A stretch of 64,000 nucleotides of DNA, taken from positions 434,001 to 498,000 of the forward strand of contig NZ_CANKYW010000002.1 in NCBI RefSeq assembly GCF_947488135.1, in the 5' to 3' direction. The stretch comes from an uncultured Marivita sp. GTDB taxonomy: Bacteria > Pseudomonadota > Alphaproteobacteria > Rhodobacterales > Rhodobacteraceae. Under the pieces are notes generated by a model. It was not told the origin of the DNA. It saw nothing but the letters and a program-made list of their open reading frames with translations, and did no database searches. Both the position numbers and the translations under genes were made by a program. Of the stretch, positions 27,069-35,666 are shown in pieces (positions within the stretch are counted from its first letter, which is position 1; each line of letters opens with the position of its first letter).

Positions 27069-28847
27069 ATGAAAATGACCACCGAAGAAGCCTTTGTCAA
27101 AGTGCTCCAGATGCACGGGATCGAACACGCGTTCGGGATCATCGGGTCTGCCTTCATGCCGATTTCCGATATCTTCCCGAAAGCCGGCATCACCTTCTGG
27201 GATTGCGCGCACGAAGGCTCGGGCGGGATGATGGCAGACGGTTACACACGCGCATCCGGCAAGATGAGCATGATGATCGCCCAGAACGGTCCCGGCATCA
27301 CCAACTTTGTCACCGCCGTGAAAACCGCCTACTGGAACCACACGCCGCTGCTACTGGTCACGCCGCAGGCCGCGAACAAGACCATCGGTCAGGGTGGCTT
27401 TCAGGAAGTCGAACAGATGAAGCTGTTCGAGGACATGGTGGCTTATCAGGAAGAGGTCCGCGATGCCTCCCGCGTGGCCGAAGTGCTCAACCGCGTGATC
27501 CTGAATGCCAAGCGTGCCTCGGCCCCGGCGCAGATCAACATGCCACGGGATTTCTGGACACAGGTGATCGACATCGACCTGCCCGAAATCGTCGAATTCG
27601 AACGCCCCTCGGGTGGCGATGCTGCGATAGAGAAAGCCGCCGAGCTGATGTCGACCGCCAAGTTCCCGGTGATCCTGAACGGGGCCGGTGTGGTTCTGGG
27701 CGGAGCGATCCCGGCGTCGATGGAGTTGGCGGAACGTCTGACCGCGCCCGTCTGTGTGGGGTATCAGCACAACGACGCCTTCCCCGGGTCGCATCCACTG
27801 TTTGCCGGACCTTTGGGCTACAACGGGTCGAAGGCAGCGATGGAGTTGATCTCACAGGCTGACGTCGTGCTCTGCCTTGGCACGCGCCTCAACCCGTTCT
27901 CCACCCTGCCGGGTTATGGCATCGATTACTGGCCCAAGGACGCCACGATCATTCAGGTCGACATCAACCCGGATCGCATCGGTCTGACAAAGAAGGTCAG
28001 CGTCGGCATTATCGGCGACGCCAAGAAGGTCGCGCAGGGCATTCTGGCGAAGCTGTCGGACAGCGCGGGTGATGAGGGCCGTGAAGATCGAAAGGCTCTG
28101 ATCGCCAAAACCAAATCCACTTGGGCACAACAACTGTCGAGCATGGATCACGAACAGGACGATCCGGGCACGACCTGGAACGAACGCGCCCGCGCCGCCA
28201 AGCCGGAATGGATGAGCCCCCGCATGGCGTGGCGCGCGATCCAGAGCGCGCTGCCGAAAGAGGCGATCATAAGCTCAGACATTGGAAACAACTGTGCCAT
28301 CGGCAACGCCTATCCGTCCTTCGAGGAAGGTCGCAAATACCTCGCGCCCGGTCTGTTCGGCCCCTGCGGCTATGGCCTGCCGTCCATTGTCGGTGCCAAG
28401 ATCGGCTGTCCGGATGTCCCGGTCGTGGGTTTCTCGGGCGACGGTGCCTTTGGGATTGCTGTCACCGAACTCACCGCGATTGGTCGCCCGGAGTGGCCCG
28501 CGATCACGCAGATCGTGTTCCGCAACTACCAGTGGGGCGCAGAAAAGCGAAATTCGACGCTTTGGTATGACGACAACTTCGTCGGCACCGAACTCGATGA
28601 AGGCGTCAGCTATGCCGCGATTGCGCAGGCCTGTGGTCTCAAAGGGGTCGTTGCCTGCACCATGGATGAGCTGCGCGATGCGCTGGATCAGGCGATCAAG
28701 GACCAGATGGAGCACGGCAAGACCACGCTGATCGAAGCGATGATCAATCAGGAGCTGGGTGAGCCGTTCCGCCGCGATGCTATGAAAGCGCCGGTTGCCG
28801 TGGCCGGGATCGACCCGGCGGACATGCGCCCGCAAAAGGTCGCTTGA
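27069..28847 (+). CDS. xsc: Sulfoacetaldehyde acetyltransferase
   Basis: A 592-residue ThDP-dependent enzyme that converts sulfoacetaldehyde plus phosphate to acetyl phosphate plus sulfite, the common step in taurine and isethionate catabolism. The N-terminal TPP-binding glutamate region (FWDCAHEGSGGMMADGYTR), the Xsc-specific YQHNDAFPGSHPLFAGPLGY block (about residue 235) and the C-terminal ThDP motif GDGAFGIAVTEL with NYQWGAEKRN are all present. The start is preceded by GGGAGA. It heads an operon with ackA; sulfite disposal genes (soeABC) lie 2 kb downstream. No taurine transporter or sulfoacetaldehyde-forming enzyme is in the window. Confidence 0.95.
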   Translation: MKMTTEEAFVKVLQMHGIEHAFGIIGSAFMPISDIFPKAGITFWDCAHEGSGGMMADGYTRASGKMSMMIAQNGPGITNFVTAVKTAYWNHTPLLLVTPQAANKTIGQGGFQEVEQMKLFEDMVAYQEEVRDASRVAEVLNRVILNAKRASAPAQINMPRDFWTQVIDIDLPEIVEFERPSGGDAAIEKAAELMSTAKFPVILNGAGVVLGGAIPASMELAERLTAPVCVGYQHNDAFPGSHPLFAGPLGYNGSKAAMELISQADVVLCLGTRLNPFSTLPGYGIDYWPKDATIIQVDINPDRIGLTKKVSVGIIGDAKKVAQGILAKLSDSAGDEGREDRKALIAKTKSTWAQQLSSMDHEQDDPGTTWNERARAAKPEWMSPRMAWRAIQSALPKEAIISSDIGNNCAIGNAYPSFEEGRKYLAPGLFGPCGYGLPSIVGAKIGCPDVPVVGFSGDGAFGIAVTELTAIGRPEWPAITQIVFRNYQWGAEKRNSTLWYDDNFVGTELDEGVSYAAIAQACGLKGVVACTMDELRDALDQAIKDQMEHGKTTLIEAMINQELGEPFRRDAMKAPVAVAGIDPADMRPQKVA

Positions 28848-28848
28848 C

Positions 28849-30009
28849 ATGGCAGGCCCCGCACATGACGGACCGATCCTGGTCCTCAATGCGGGGTCGT
28901 CCTCGATCAAATTCGCACTGTTCAATGGCGCCCTGGCCCTGATCCTGTCAGGGATCGCGGACTCCATTGGCGGCGCGTCAACGCTTCGGATCGGGGACAC
29001 CTGTGCCGAGATGGCCTTCGCCGACCATGCCGAAGCGCTTGAAGCGATCCTCGATTGTCTGTCCGCCCGGGGCTTCGCGCCCGAGACCCTTCGTGCCGTC
29101 GGTCATCGAGTTGTTCATGGCGGTGCCAAGCTGACCGCTCCGATGCGGGTGACAGAGGCGGTGCAGGACGAGATCGCCAATTGCACACCGCTTGCGCCGT
29201 TGCACAACCCGCACAATCTGGCGCCGATGAAAGCGCTGGCACGGCTCGCGCCGAAGGTGCCGCAATTCGCGAGTTTCGACACGTCGTTCCACGCCACGAA
29301 CCCTGATGTCGCGACGCGCTATGCCATCCCCCGGATCGTCGAAACGAAGGGCATCCGCCGCTACGGATTCCACGGGCTCAGCTACGCCTCCCTGGTGCGG
29401 CGCCTCCCCGAGATCACGGGCCAGGCGTTGCCGCGTAGGCTGCTTGCGTTTCACCTTGGCAACGGGGCGTCGCTTTGCGCGATCAAGGATGGTCAGTCTG
29501 TTGCGACGACCATGGGCTATTCGCCTCTGGATGGGCTGACAATGGGTACGCGATCTGGCGGGATCGATGCGAATGCGGTGCTGCGCCTGGTCGAAGACAA
29601 CGGTCTGGAGCGCACCAAGGCGATCCTGAACCACGAAAGCGGGCTTCTGGGCTTGTCTGGCGGAAAATCCGACATGCGCAAGCTGATGATGGATCCGTCC
29701 GAGGACAGTGCTTTCGCCGTGGACCATTTCTGCTATTGGACGCTGCGCCACGCAGGGTCGTTGATGGCCGCTCTTGAAGGGGTGGACGCCATCGCCTTTA
29801 CCGGGGGTATCGGTGAGAACGCCAAGGAAGTCCGCGCGCGCATCCTGCGGGGATTGCATTGGGCGGGGGTCGCCTTTGATGCCGAACGCAACGACCGGAA
29901 CGAGGCGCGCCTGCATCAGGACGACTCGCCGGTTTCTGTCTGGATCGTGCAGGCCGAAGAAGAGCGCCAGATCGCGATGGATGCGCTGCGGCTTCTGGCC
30001 GAGGGTTAA
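28849..30009 (+). CDS. ackA: Acetate kinase
   Basis: A 386-residue ASKHA-fold kinase converting acetyl phosphate and ADP to acetate and ATP. Motifs seen are LVLNAGSSSIKFALF (residue 10), GHRVVHGG (about 85), FDTSFHATNP, RYGFHGLSYASL (about 165), HLGNGASLCAI (about 200) and FTGGIGENAKEVR near 315. The ATG lies one base after the xsc stop, with AAGG inside xsc, so the pair is translationally coupled and produces ATP from Xsc-made acetyl phosphate. Its 3' end overlaps the convergent pta gene by 4 bases. Confidence 0.92.
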   Translation: MAGPAHDGPILVLNAGSSSIKFALFNGALALILSGIADSIGGASTLRIGDTCAEMAFADHAEALEAILDCLSARGFAPETLRAVGHRVVHGGAKLTAPMRVTEAVQDEIANCTPLAPLHNPHNLAPMKALARLAPKVPQFASFDTSFHATNPDVATRYAIPRIVETKGIRRYGFHGLSYASLVRRLPEITGQALPRRLLAFHLGNGASLCAIKDGQSVATTMGYSPLDGLTMGTRSGGIDANAVLRLVEDNGLERTKAILNHESGLLGLSGGKSDMRKLMMDPSEDSAFAVDHFCYWTLRHAGSLMAALEGVDAIAFTGGIGENAKEVRARILRGLHWAGVAFDAERNDRNEARLHQDDSPVSVWIVQAEEERQIAMDALRLLAEG

Positions 30010-30875
30010 GCCGTGGGCACAGAGGCAAGTGCAATCGTGACCAGTGTCGCCGCGACGATATCCTCGACCGTGGCACCCCGGCTGAGATCGCAGACTGGAT
30101 GCCGAAACCCTTGCAGGAACGGACCAATCGCTTGCGCACCGCCGAGTTCCTGGCAGAGCTTGTATGCGATGTTGCCTGCGTCCAGCGAGGGAAAGATCAG
30201 TACGTTGGCATCGCCAGCACCGAGGCCCTTCTTTTGTGCGATGCCCGCATTCAACGCCGCGTCCGCCTGGATCGGACCGGTAAAGCCGGTGGCGTCTGCC
30301 ACGCTGCGCACAATCTCCACGCTGTCGCCCGCGCCGCTGGTTCCGGTGGAGAACGACAAAAGCGCAACGCGCGCCGCGCCAAGCAGGGCGGTGCCTGTCG
30401 CCTCCGACGCGCGGGCGATCGCTTCGAGGGCAACCGCGTCGGGCGACACGTTCACCGCGCAATCCGCAAACACGAATTCCCGGCCATCGGGAAAGACCAT
30501 CAGAAAATACGACGACGGGATGCTGACCCCGTCGGACAACCCGATCCCCATGCTTGCCGCTTCGATCACGCGGCGAGTCGGGCTGTCGGCCCCGGCCACC
30601 ATTGCGTCGGCCAATCCCGCGCGCACCATCGCGGCGGCGCGGTATAGCGGCTTTTGCAACAGGCGGCGCACCAGCGGTTCCTTCGTGCCGCGTACCTCCA
30701 TCATCGCGGAGACGAGCGTATCGCTCACGTCTTCGACAACCGGGACCGGAGTGCAAAGTCCGTCGCGTTCCAACTGGCGCGCGGCTTCGGCGACGCGCGG
30801 GTCTGTCAGTTCCGGGAACACCACTTTTGCCTGCGCCGCTCTTGCTGCGTCGCGTGCACGGTCGATGACGCTCAT
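30006..30875 (-). CDS. pta: Phosphate acetyltransferase (short form)
   Basis: A 289-residue enzyme of the Pta/Ptb family, the short form lacking the extra N-terminal domains of the 700-residue enterobacterial enzyme. Conserved stretches: KVVFPELTDPRV, LADAMVAGADSPTR (about residue 85), LSFSTGTSGAGDSV (about 175), GPIQADAALN and NVLIFPSLDAGNIAYKL near 225. It converts acetyl phosphate and CoA to acetyl-CoA. It is encoded opposite to xsc-ackA and divergent from soeA; a LacI-type operator lies between pta and soeA. AGGAGG precedes the start. Confidence 0.9.
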   Translation of the reverse strand: MSVIDRARDAARAAQAKVVFPELTDPRVAEAARQLERDGLCTPVPVVEDVSDTLVSAMMEVRGTKEPLVRRLLQKPLYRAAAMVRAGLADAMVAGADSPTRRVIEAASMGIGLSDGVSIPSSYFLMVFPDGREFVFADCAVNVSPDAVALEAIARASEATGTALLGAARVALLSFSTGTSGAGDSVEIVRSVADATGFTGPIQADAALNAGIAQKKGLGAGDANVLIFPSLDAGNIAYKLCQELGGAQAIGPFLQGFRHPVCDLSRGATVEDIVAATLVTIALASVPTA

Positions 30876-30951
30876 TCTGTCCTCCTGCCCTGCACGTCAG
30901 AGGAGACTGCAAAGGGTTGTCACGTCAAGGGAAACCGGGTTGTCAGCTGGC

Positions 30952-30969
30952 AATGTAAGCGCTTGCATT
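30952..30969. promoter_or_regulatory. LacI-type operator between pta and soeA
   Basis: AATGTAAGCGCTTGCATT, an 18-base palindrome with one mismatched pair and the central CG typical of LacI/GalR sites. It lies 86 bases before soeA and 76 bases before the divergent pta. Related sites occur at 38184 and 49268. The LacI regulator at 36654-37652 is the natural candidate to bind it. Confidence 0.72.
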
Positions 30970-31055
30970 TTGCTGCTTTACCATTGCCCCGGAAACATGA
31001 ACACTGCGGCAAAACCTGACCGGAAGCCTATCTTGTCAGGAAAGGGAGGAAACCG

Positions 31056-33884
31056 ATGGGTCACGTCCAGCCAGAGCTGAATCTGTCACCGAAAGTCTCG
31101 GACGAGGTGCGCAAGACAACGTGCTACATGTGCGCCTGCCGCTGTGGGATCAACGTGCACATGAAGAACGGCAAGGTCGCCTATATCGAAGGCAACCGTG
31201 ACCACCCGGTGAATCGCGGCGTCCTATGTGCCAAGGGCAGCGCCGGGATCATGCAGCACAACGCCCCCTCGCGTCTGCGCGCGCCTTTGAAACGCGTGGG
31301 CCCGCGCGGGTCCGGTGAGTTCGAGGAGATTTCGTGGGATGAGGCGCTGGAGATCGCGACCGGCTGGCTCAAGCCGCTGCGCGAAACGGCACCTGAAAAG
31401 CTCGCCTTCTTCACCGGGCGCGACCAGTCGCAATCCTTCACCTCGTTCTGGGCACAGAACTTCGGCACGCCGAACTATGCCGCGCATGGGGGTTTCTGTT
31501 CGGTGAACATGGCCGCTGCGGGCATCTACACGATGGGCGGGGCATTCTGGGAATTCGGCCAGCCCGATTGGGACCATACCAAGCTGTTCATGCTGTTCGG
31601 TGTGGCCGAGGACCATGACAGCAACCCGATCAAGATGGGCCTCGGCAAGATCAAGGCACGCGGGGCCAAGGTGATTGGCGTCAACCCGATCCGCACGGGC
31701 TATAACGCGATTGCGGATGATTGGGTCGGGATCACACCCGGCACCGATGGTCTGTTCATCCTCGCGCTTGTGCATGAGTTGCTCAAGGCCGGGAAGATCG
31801 ACCTCGACTATCTCGCCCGCTACACCAACGCCCCGGTTCTGGTGAACGGCGATCCGAAGTCGCCGGAACACGGGCTTTTCCTGAAGGACGACAATGGCAA
31901 GCCACTGGTCATGGACAGGGTGACGGGCAAGCTCACGCCGTTCGATCAGCCGGGGGTGAACCCTGACCTGTCTGCCAGCTACCGCCACGCCGGGATCACG
32001 CACAAGCCGGTGATGCATCTGCTGGCGGAACGCTATCTCGATCCGCAATATGCGCCCGAGGCGGTCGCCGAGACCTGTGGCGTGTCCGCCGCCAAGATCA
32101 AGCGCATCGCAGCCGAGATCGCCCGTGTCGCCTTTGACGAAGCCATCGAGATCGCCCAGCCTTGGACGGACTTCCGCGGCGAGAAGCACGACACCATGAT
32201 TGGTCGCCCCGTCAGCTTTCACGCCATGCGCGGCATCAGCGCCCATTCCAACGGTTTCCAGACCTGCCGCGCGCTGCATGTGTTGCAAATCCTGCTGGGA
32301 AGCGTCGAAACCCCCGGTGGGTTCCGGTTTAAACCACCTTATCCAAAGCCGGCCACCGCGCACCCGAAACCTCATTGCAAGGTCACACCGGGCAAGCCGC
32401 TGGACGGTCCGCATCTGGGCTTCGTGCATGGGCCGGAAGATCTGTGTCTGAAGGACGACGGCACACCCGCGCGCATCGATAAGGCGTTCACCTGGGAAAA
32501 CCCGATGAGCGCGCATGGGTTGATGCACATGGTGATCTCGAACGCCTATGCAGGTGATCCGTACAAGATCGACACGCTGTTCATGTATATGGCGAATATG
32601 TCGTGGAATTCGTCGATGAACACGACAGGCGTCATGAAGATGCTCACCGATACTGACGAGAACGGCGATTACGTGATCCCGCGCATCATCTATTCCGATG
32701 CCTATTCGTCCGAGATGGTCGCTTATGCCGACCTGATCCTGCCGGACACGACCTACCTTGAACGCCACGACTGTATCTCGCTGCTCGACCGCCCGATCTG
32801 CGAAGCGGACGCGGCGGCGGATGCGATCCGCTGGCCCGTGGTCGCACCTGACCGCGACGTGCGGGGCTTCCAGTCTGTGCTGTGTGAGTTGGGAGCGATG
32901 CTCGACCTGCCGGGATTCGTGAACGAGGACGGCAGCCAGAAATACGCTGATTACGCCGATTACATCACGCATCATCAACGCCGCCCCGGCGTTGGCCCCC
33001 TGGCGGGATGGCGCATGGGCGAACATGGGCTGACCGAAGGGCGCGGCGACGTGAACGAAGGCCAGATCGACAGCTACATCGCCAATGGTGGCTTCTGGTC
33101 CAGCCATGTCCCGGACGAGGGGCTGTATTACAAACCGTGGAACACAGCCTATCAGGATTGGGCGGTCGAGATCGGGCTTTACGATGCGCCCGCGCCCTAC
33201 ATCTTCCAGCTCTACGTCGAACCGATGCGCAAGTTCCAACTGGCTGCCGAAGGGCAGGGCGACCGCCAACCGCCCGAGCATCTGCGGGAACGCATCAAGG
33301 CGACGCTCGATCCGCTGCCGATCTGGTACGCGCCGTTCGAGGACGGGCATGTCGATCCTGTCGAATATCCGATCCATGCGCTGACGCAGCGCCCGATGGC
33401 GATGTATCATAGCTGGGGCACGCAGAATGCGTGGCTGCGGCAAATCCACGGGCATAACCCGATGTATCTGCCGACCAAGCTGTTCGAGGGGCATGGGTTC
33501 AAACATGGCGACTGGGCGCGCGTGTCCTCGGCACACGGAGAGATCACCGTGCCTGTCGCGCATATGGCGGCGCTGAACGAACACACGATCTGGACCTGGA
33601 ACGCCATCGGCAAGCGTAAGGGGGCATGGGCGCTCGACAAAGATGCGCCCGAGGCCACCAAGGGCTTCCTGCTCAATCACCTGATCCATGAACTTCTGCC
33701 ACCCAAGGGCGACGGTTTACGCTGGGCGAACTCGGACCCGGTGACCGGGCAGGCAGCATGGTTCGATCTGCGCGTGAAGATCGAAAAGGTCGCGGCACCG
33801 GAGGAATCTCATCCGGTGTTCGATGAGATTACATCGCCCGTCGGCACCGGCCCCGAGGAATTGCGCTGGAAGGTGGACACATGA
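31056..33884 (+). CDS. soeA: SoeA-like molybdopterin oxidoreductase, probable sulfite dehydrogenase catalytic subunit
   Basis: A 942-residue DMSO-reductase-family enzyme. The N-terminal cysteines CYMCACRCG and GVLCAKG form the [4Fe-4S] site; molybdopterin domains follow, and the C-terminal dinucleotide-binding barrel starts near residue 770 (HALTQRPMAMYHSWGTQ). No twin-arginine signal is present, so the catalytic unit should face the cytoplasm, as reported for SoeABC. Adjacency to xsc-ackA-pta, which releases sulfite, and the B/C subunit pair match the roseobacter sulfonate locus. AGGGAGG precedes the start. The LacI/SnoaL setting is not the classical one, so another substrate cannot be excluded. 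Confidence 0.72.
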   Translation: MGHVQPELNLSPKVSDEVRKTTCYMCACRCGINVHMKNGKVAYIEGNRDHPVNRGVLCAKGSAGIMQHNAPSRLRAPLKRVGPRGSGEFEEISWDEALEIATGWLKPLRETAPEKLAFFTGRDQSQSFTSFWAQNFGTPNYAAHGGFCSVNMAAAGIYTMGGAFWEFGQPDWDHTKLFMLFGVAEDHDSNPIKMGLGKIKARGAKVIGVNPIRTGYNAIADDWVGITPGTDGLFILALVHELLKAGKIDLDYLARYTNAPVLVNGDPKSPEHGLFLKDDNGKPLVMDRVTGKLTPFDQPGVNPDLSASYRHAGITHKPVMHLLAERYLDPQYAPEAVAETCGVSAAKIKRIAAEIARVAFDEAIEIAQPWTDFRGEKHDTMIGRPVSFHAMRGISAHSNGFQTCRALHVLQILLGSVETPGGFRFKPPYPKPATAHPKPHCKVTPGKPLDGPHLGFVHGPEDLCLKDDGTPARIDKAFTWENPMSAHGLMHMVISNAYAGDPYKIDTLFMYMANMSWNSSMNTTGVMKMLTDTDENGDYVIPRIIYSDAYSSEMVAYADLILPDTTYLERHDCISLLDRPICEADAAADAIRWPVVAPDRDVRGFQSVLCELGAMLDLPGFVNEDGSQKYADYADYITHHQRRPGVGPLAGWRMGEHGLTEGRGDVNEGQIDSYIANGGFWSSHVPDEGLYYKPWNTAYQDWAVEIGLYDAPAPYIFQLYVEPMRKFQLAAEGQGDRQPPEHLRERIKATLDPLPIWYAPFEDGHVDPVEYPIHALTQRPMAMYHSWGTQNAWLRQIHGHNPMYLPTKLFEGHGFKHGDWARVSSAHGEITVPVAHMAALNEHTIWTWNAIGKRKGAWALDKDAPEATKGFLLNHLIHELLPPKGDGLRWANSDPVTGQAAWFDLRVKIEKVAAPEESHPVFDEITSPVGTGPEELRWKVDT

Positions 33885-34045
33885 CCGGAGCGATGAAAGC
33901 CACCCTGATCGCGATTGCGGTCGTCATGATCGGCATGGCCCTGTCCTTTATCTGGTTCGTCGCGACATGGGACAAAGAGGCCGAGCAACCGATCGGATTC
34001 GACCTGAAGCCAACGCATCACATGACGGAGGACCGCACCGCATGA
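33881..34045 (+). CDS. 54-residue single-pass membrane protein between soeA and soeB
   Basis: An open frame of 54 codons that begins in the soeA stop (ATGA overlap at 33881) and ends in the soeB start (ATGA overlap at 34042), so all three genes are coupled. The peptide has one hydrophobic helix (about residues 7-28, ATLIAIAVVMIGMALSFIWF), then a soluble tail with WDKEAEQPIGFDLKP. Tight coupling on both sides argues it is real and works with the molybdoenzyme, for instance as an extra anchor or assembly factor. I do not recognise its family. Confidence 0.75.
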   Translation: MTGAMKATLIAIAVVMIGMALSFIWFVATWDKEAEQPIGFDLKPTHHMTEDRTA

Positions 34046-34791
34046 CGCAGCTTCCCGAAAAGACCGAGCGCAAGATGGGGCTGGTGATTGACCTCGATAC
34101 CTGTGTCGGCTGCCACGCCTGCGTGATTTCCTGCAAGGGCTGGAACACCGAAAATTACGGCGCGCCCCTGTCGGATCAGGATCCCTATGGCGCCGATCCG
34201 TCGGGCACGTTCCTCAACCGCATCCATTCCTACGAGGTGCAGCCCGAAAACGGCCCGGCGCAGTTGATCCATTTCCCCAAGTCCTGCCTGCATTGCGAAG
34301 ACGCGCCCTGCGTGACCGTCTGCCCGACCGGGGCAAGCTACAAGCGGGTCGAGGACGGGATTGTTCTGGTCAACGAAAAAGATTGCATCGGCTGCGGGCT
34401 GTGCGCCTGGGCCTGTCCCTATGGCGCGCGCGAACTGGATCAGGCGGAAGGGGTGATGAAGAAGTGTACCCTATGCGTCGACCGTATCTATAACGAAAAC
34501 CTACCGGAAGAAGACCGCGTGCCCGCATGTGTCCGCACCTGCCCGTCGAATGCGCGGCACTTCGGAGATCTGGGTGATCCCGACAGTGATGTCAGCCAAT
34601 TGGTCGCCGAACGCGGTGGCATCGACCTGATGCCGGAACAGGGCACCAAGCCGGTGAACAAGTACCTGCCGCCGCGCCCCAAGGATCGGCTGAACGAGGA
34701 AATCGACATCCTTGCGCCTCTGCTGGCGCCAGTCGCGGAAGAGCCCAAGGGCTTTCTTGGCTGGCTCGATAAAACGCTGGAGAAACTCTGA
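34042..34791 (+). CDS. soeB: SoeB-like iron-sulfur electron transfer subunit
   Basis: A 249-residue ferredoxin-like subunit with four cysteine clusters for four [4Fe-4S] centres: CVGCHACVISCKGWN, CLHCEDAPCVTVCPTGA, CIGCGLCAWACPYGA and CTLCVDR with a later CVRTCPSNARHFGD. This is the DmsB/PsrB/NrfC layout. It passes electrons from SoeA to the membrane anchor SoeC. The start at 34042 (MTQLPEKTERKMGLV) overlaps the stop of the small membrane gene; an apparent longer frame beginning near 33823 only reads through soeA in another frame. The stop overlaps the soeC start (TGATG). Confidence 0.87.
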   Translation: MTQLPEKTERKMGLVIDLDTCVGCHACVISCKGWNTENYGAPLSDQDPYGADPSGTFLNRIHSYEVQPENGPAQLIHFPKSCLHCEDAPCVTVCPTGASYKRVEDGIVLVNEKDCIGCGLCAWACPYGARELDQAEGVMKKCTLCVDRIYNENLPEEDRVPACVRTCPSNARHFGDLGDPDSDVSQLVAERGGIDLMPEQGTKPVNKYLPPRPKDRLNEEIDILAPLLAPVAEEPKGFLGWLDKTLEKL

Positions 34792-35663
34792 TGCATCCAG
34801 CCCCGTCCATCATCGCCTTCAGCACGTTTTCCGGCCTTGGCCTTGGCCTTTTGTTCTGGCTTGGGATCGACCAGACACCGCCAACCGGCTGGGTCGCCTT
34901 CGCGTTCTTCGCCATAGGGTATATCCTCGCCGTGGGGGGCCTGATTTCGTCGACCTTCCACCTTGGCCGTCCCGAAAGGGCGATCAAGGCGTTCACCCAA
35001 TGGCAGACAAGCTGGCTCAGCCGCGAGGCATGGGCCGCTGTGGCGGCGCTTTTGGCCATGGGTCTCTACGCGTTTCTGCTGGTGTTCTTCGACACCCACG
35101 TCCCGATCCTCGGACAGATCGGCGCGTTTTTCTGTCTGGTGACGGTCTACACCACGTCGATGATCTACGGTCAGCTCAAGACAGTGCCCCGCTGGAACAC
35201 CGGGCTGACCCCGGCGCTGTTCCTGTCGCTGTCCATCGCCGGGGGCGCGCTGTTGTCGGGGCGTGTTCTCATCGCCCTGGTTCTGCTGCTTGTGGCCGGG
35301 GCCATTCAGGGCGTGTGGTGGAGAACCGGAGATACGCGGTTCAAGAAAAGCGGAACCGATATGAAGACCGCCACAGGTCTTGGATCGATCGGCGAGGTCA
35401 GCGCGTTCGAGCCGCCCCATACGGGCACCAACTATCTGCTGAATGAAATGGTCTACACCGTGGGCCGCCGTCATGCGAACAAGCTGCGGGTCATCGCTTT
35501 GGCCTTGATGCTGGTCGTGCCCGTGGTTCTGTTGCTTTTGCCCTATCCGCATATCTTCGGTGTGCTGGCGCTCATCAGTCATATTGCGGGCGTGCTCGTG
35601 TCGCGATGGTTGTTCTTTGCGGAGGCCGAGCATGTCGTTGGCCTCTACTACGGGATGCGGTGA
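34791..35663 (+). CDS. soeC: SoeC-like (DmsC family) membrane anchor subunit
   Basis: A 290-residue protein with eight predicted helices, of the DmsC type that anchors the molybdoenzyme and reduces the quinone pool. The STFHLGRPERAIKAFTQWQTSWLSRE segment region (around residues 60-82; key residues H, R, W and E) is characteristic of this branch, as is the terminal HIAGVLVSRWLFFAEAEHVV. It is translationally coupled to soeB and followed after 3 bases by a SnoaL-like gene, so the latter belongs to the same transcript. Confidence 0.85.
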   Translation: MHPAPSIIAFSTFSGLGLGLLFWLGIDQTPPTGWVAFAFFAIGYILAVGGLISSTFHLGRPERAIKAFTQWQTSWLSREAWAAVAALLAMGLYAFLLVFFDTHVPILGQIGAFFCLVTVYTTSMIYGQLKTVPRWNTGLTPALFLSLSIAGGALLSGRVLIALVLLLVAGAIQGVWWRTGDTRFKKSGTDMKTATGLGSIGEVSAFEPPHTGTNYLLNEMVYTVGRRHANKLRVIALALMLVVPVVLLLLPYPHIFGVLALISHIAGVLVSRWLFFAEAEHVVGLYYGMR

Positions 35664-35666
35664 TCC

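Noticed and set aside
31224-33689. Antisense frame of about 820 codons opposite soeA
   Set aside because: No domain or ribosome binding site; the plus-strand molybdoenzyme is clear.
33823-34041. Longer N-terminus for soeB starting near 33823
   Set aside because: It would read through the end of soeA and the small membrane gene in another frame and add sequence unlike ferredoxin-type subunits; the ATG at 34042 is coupled and family-like.
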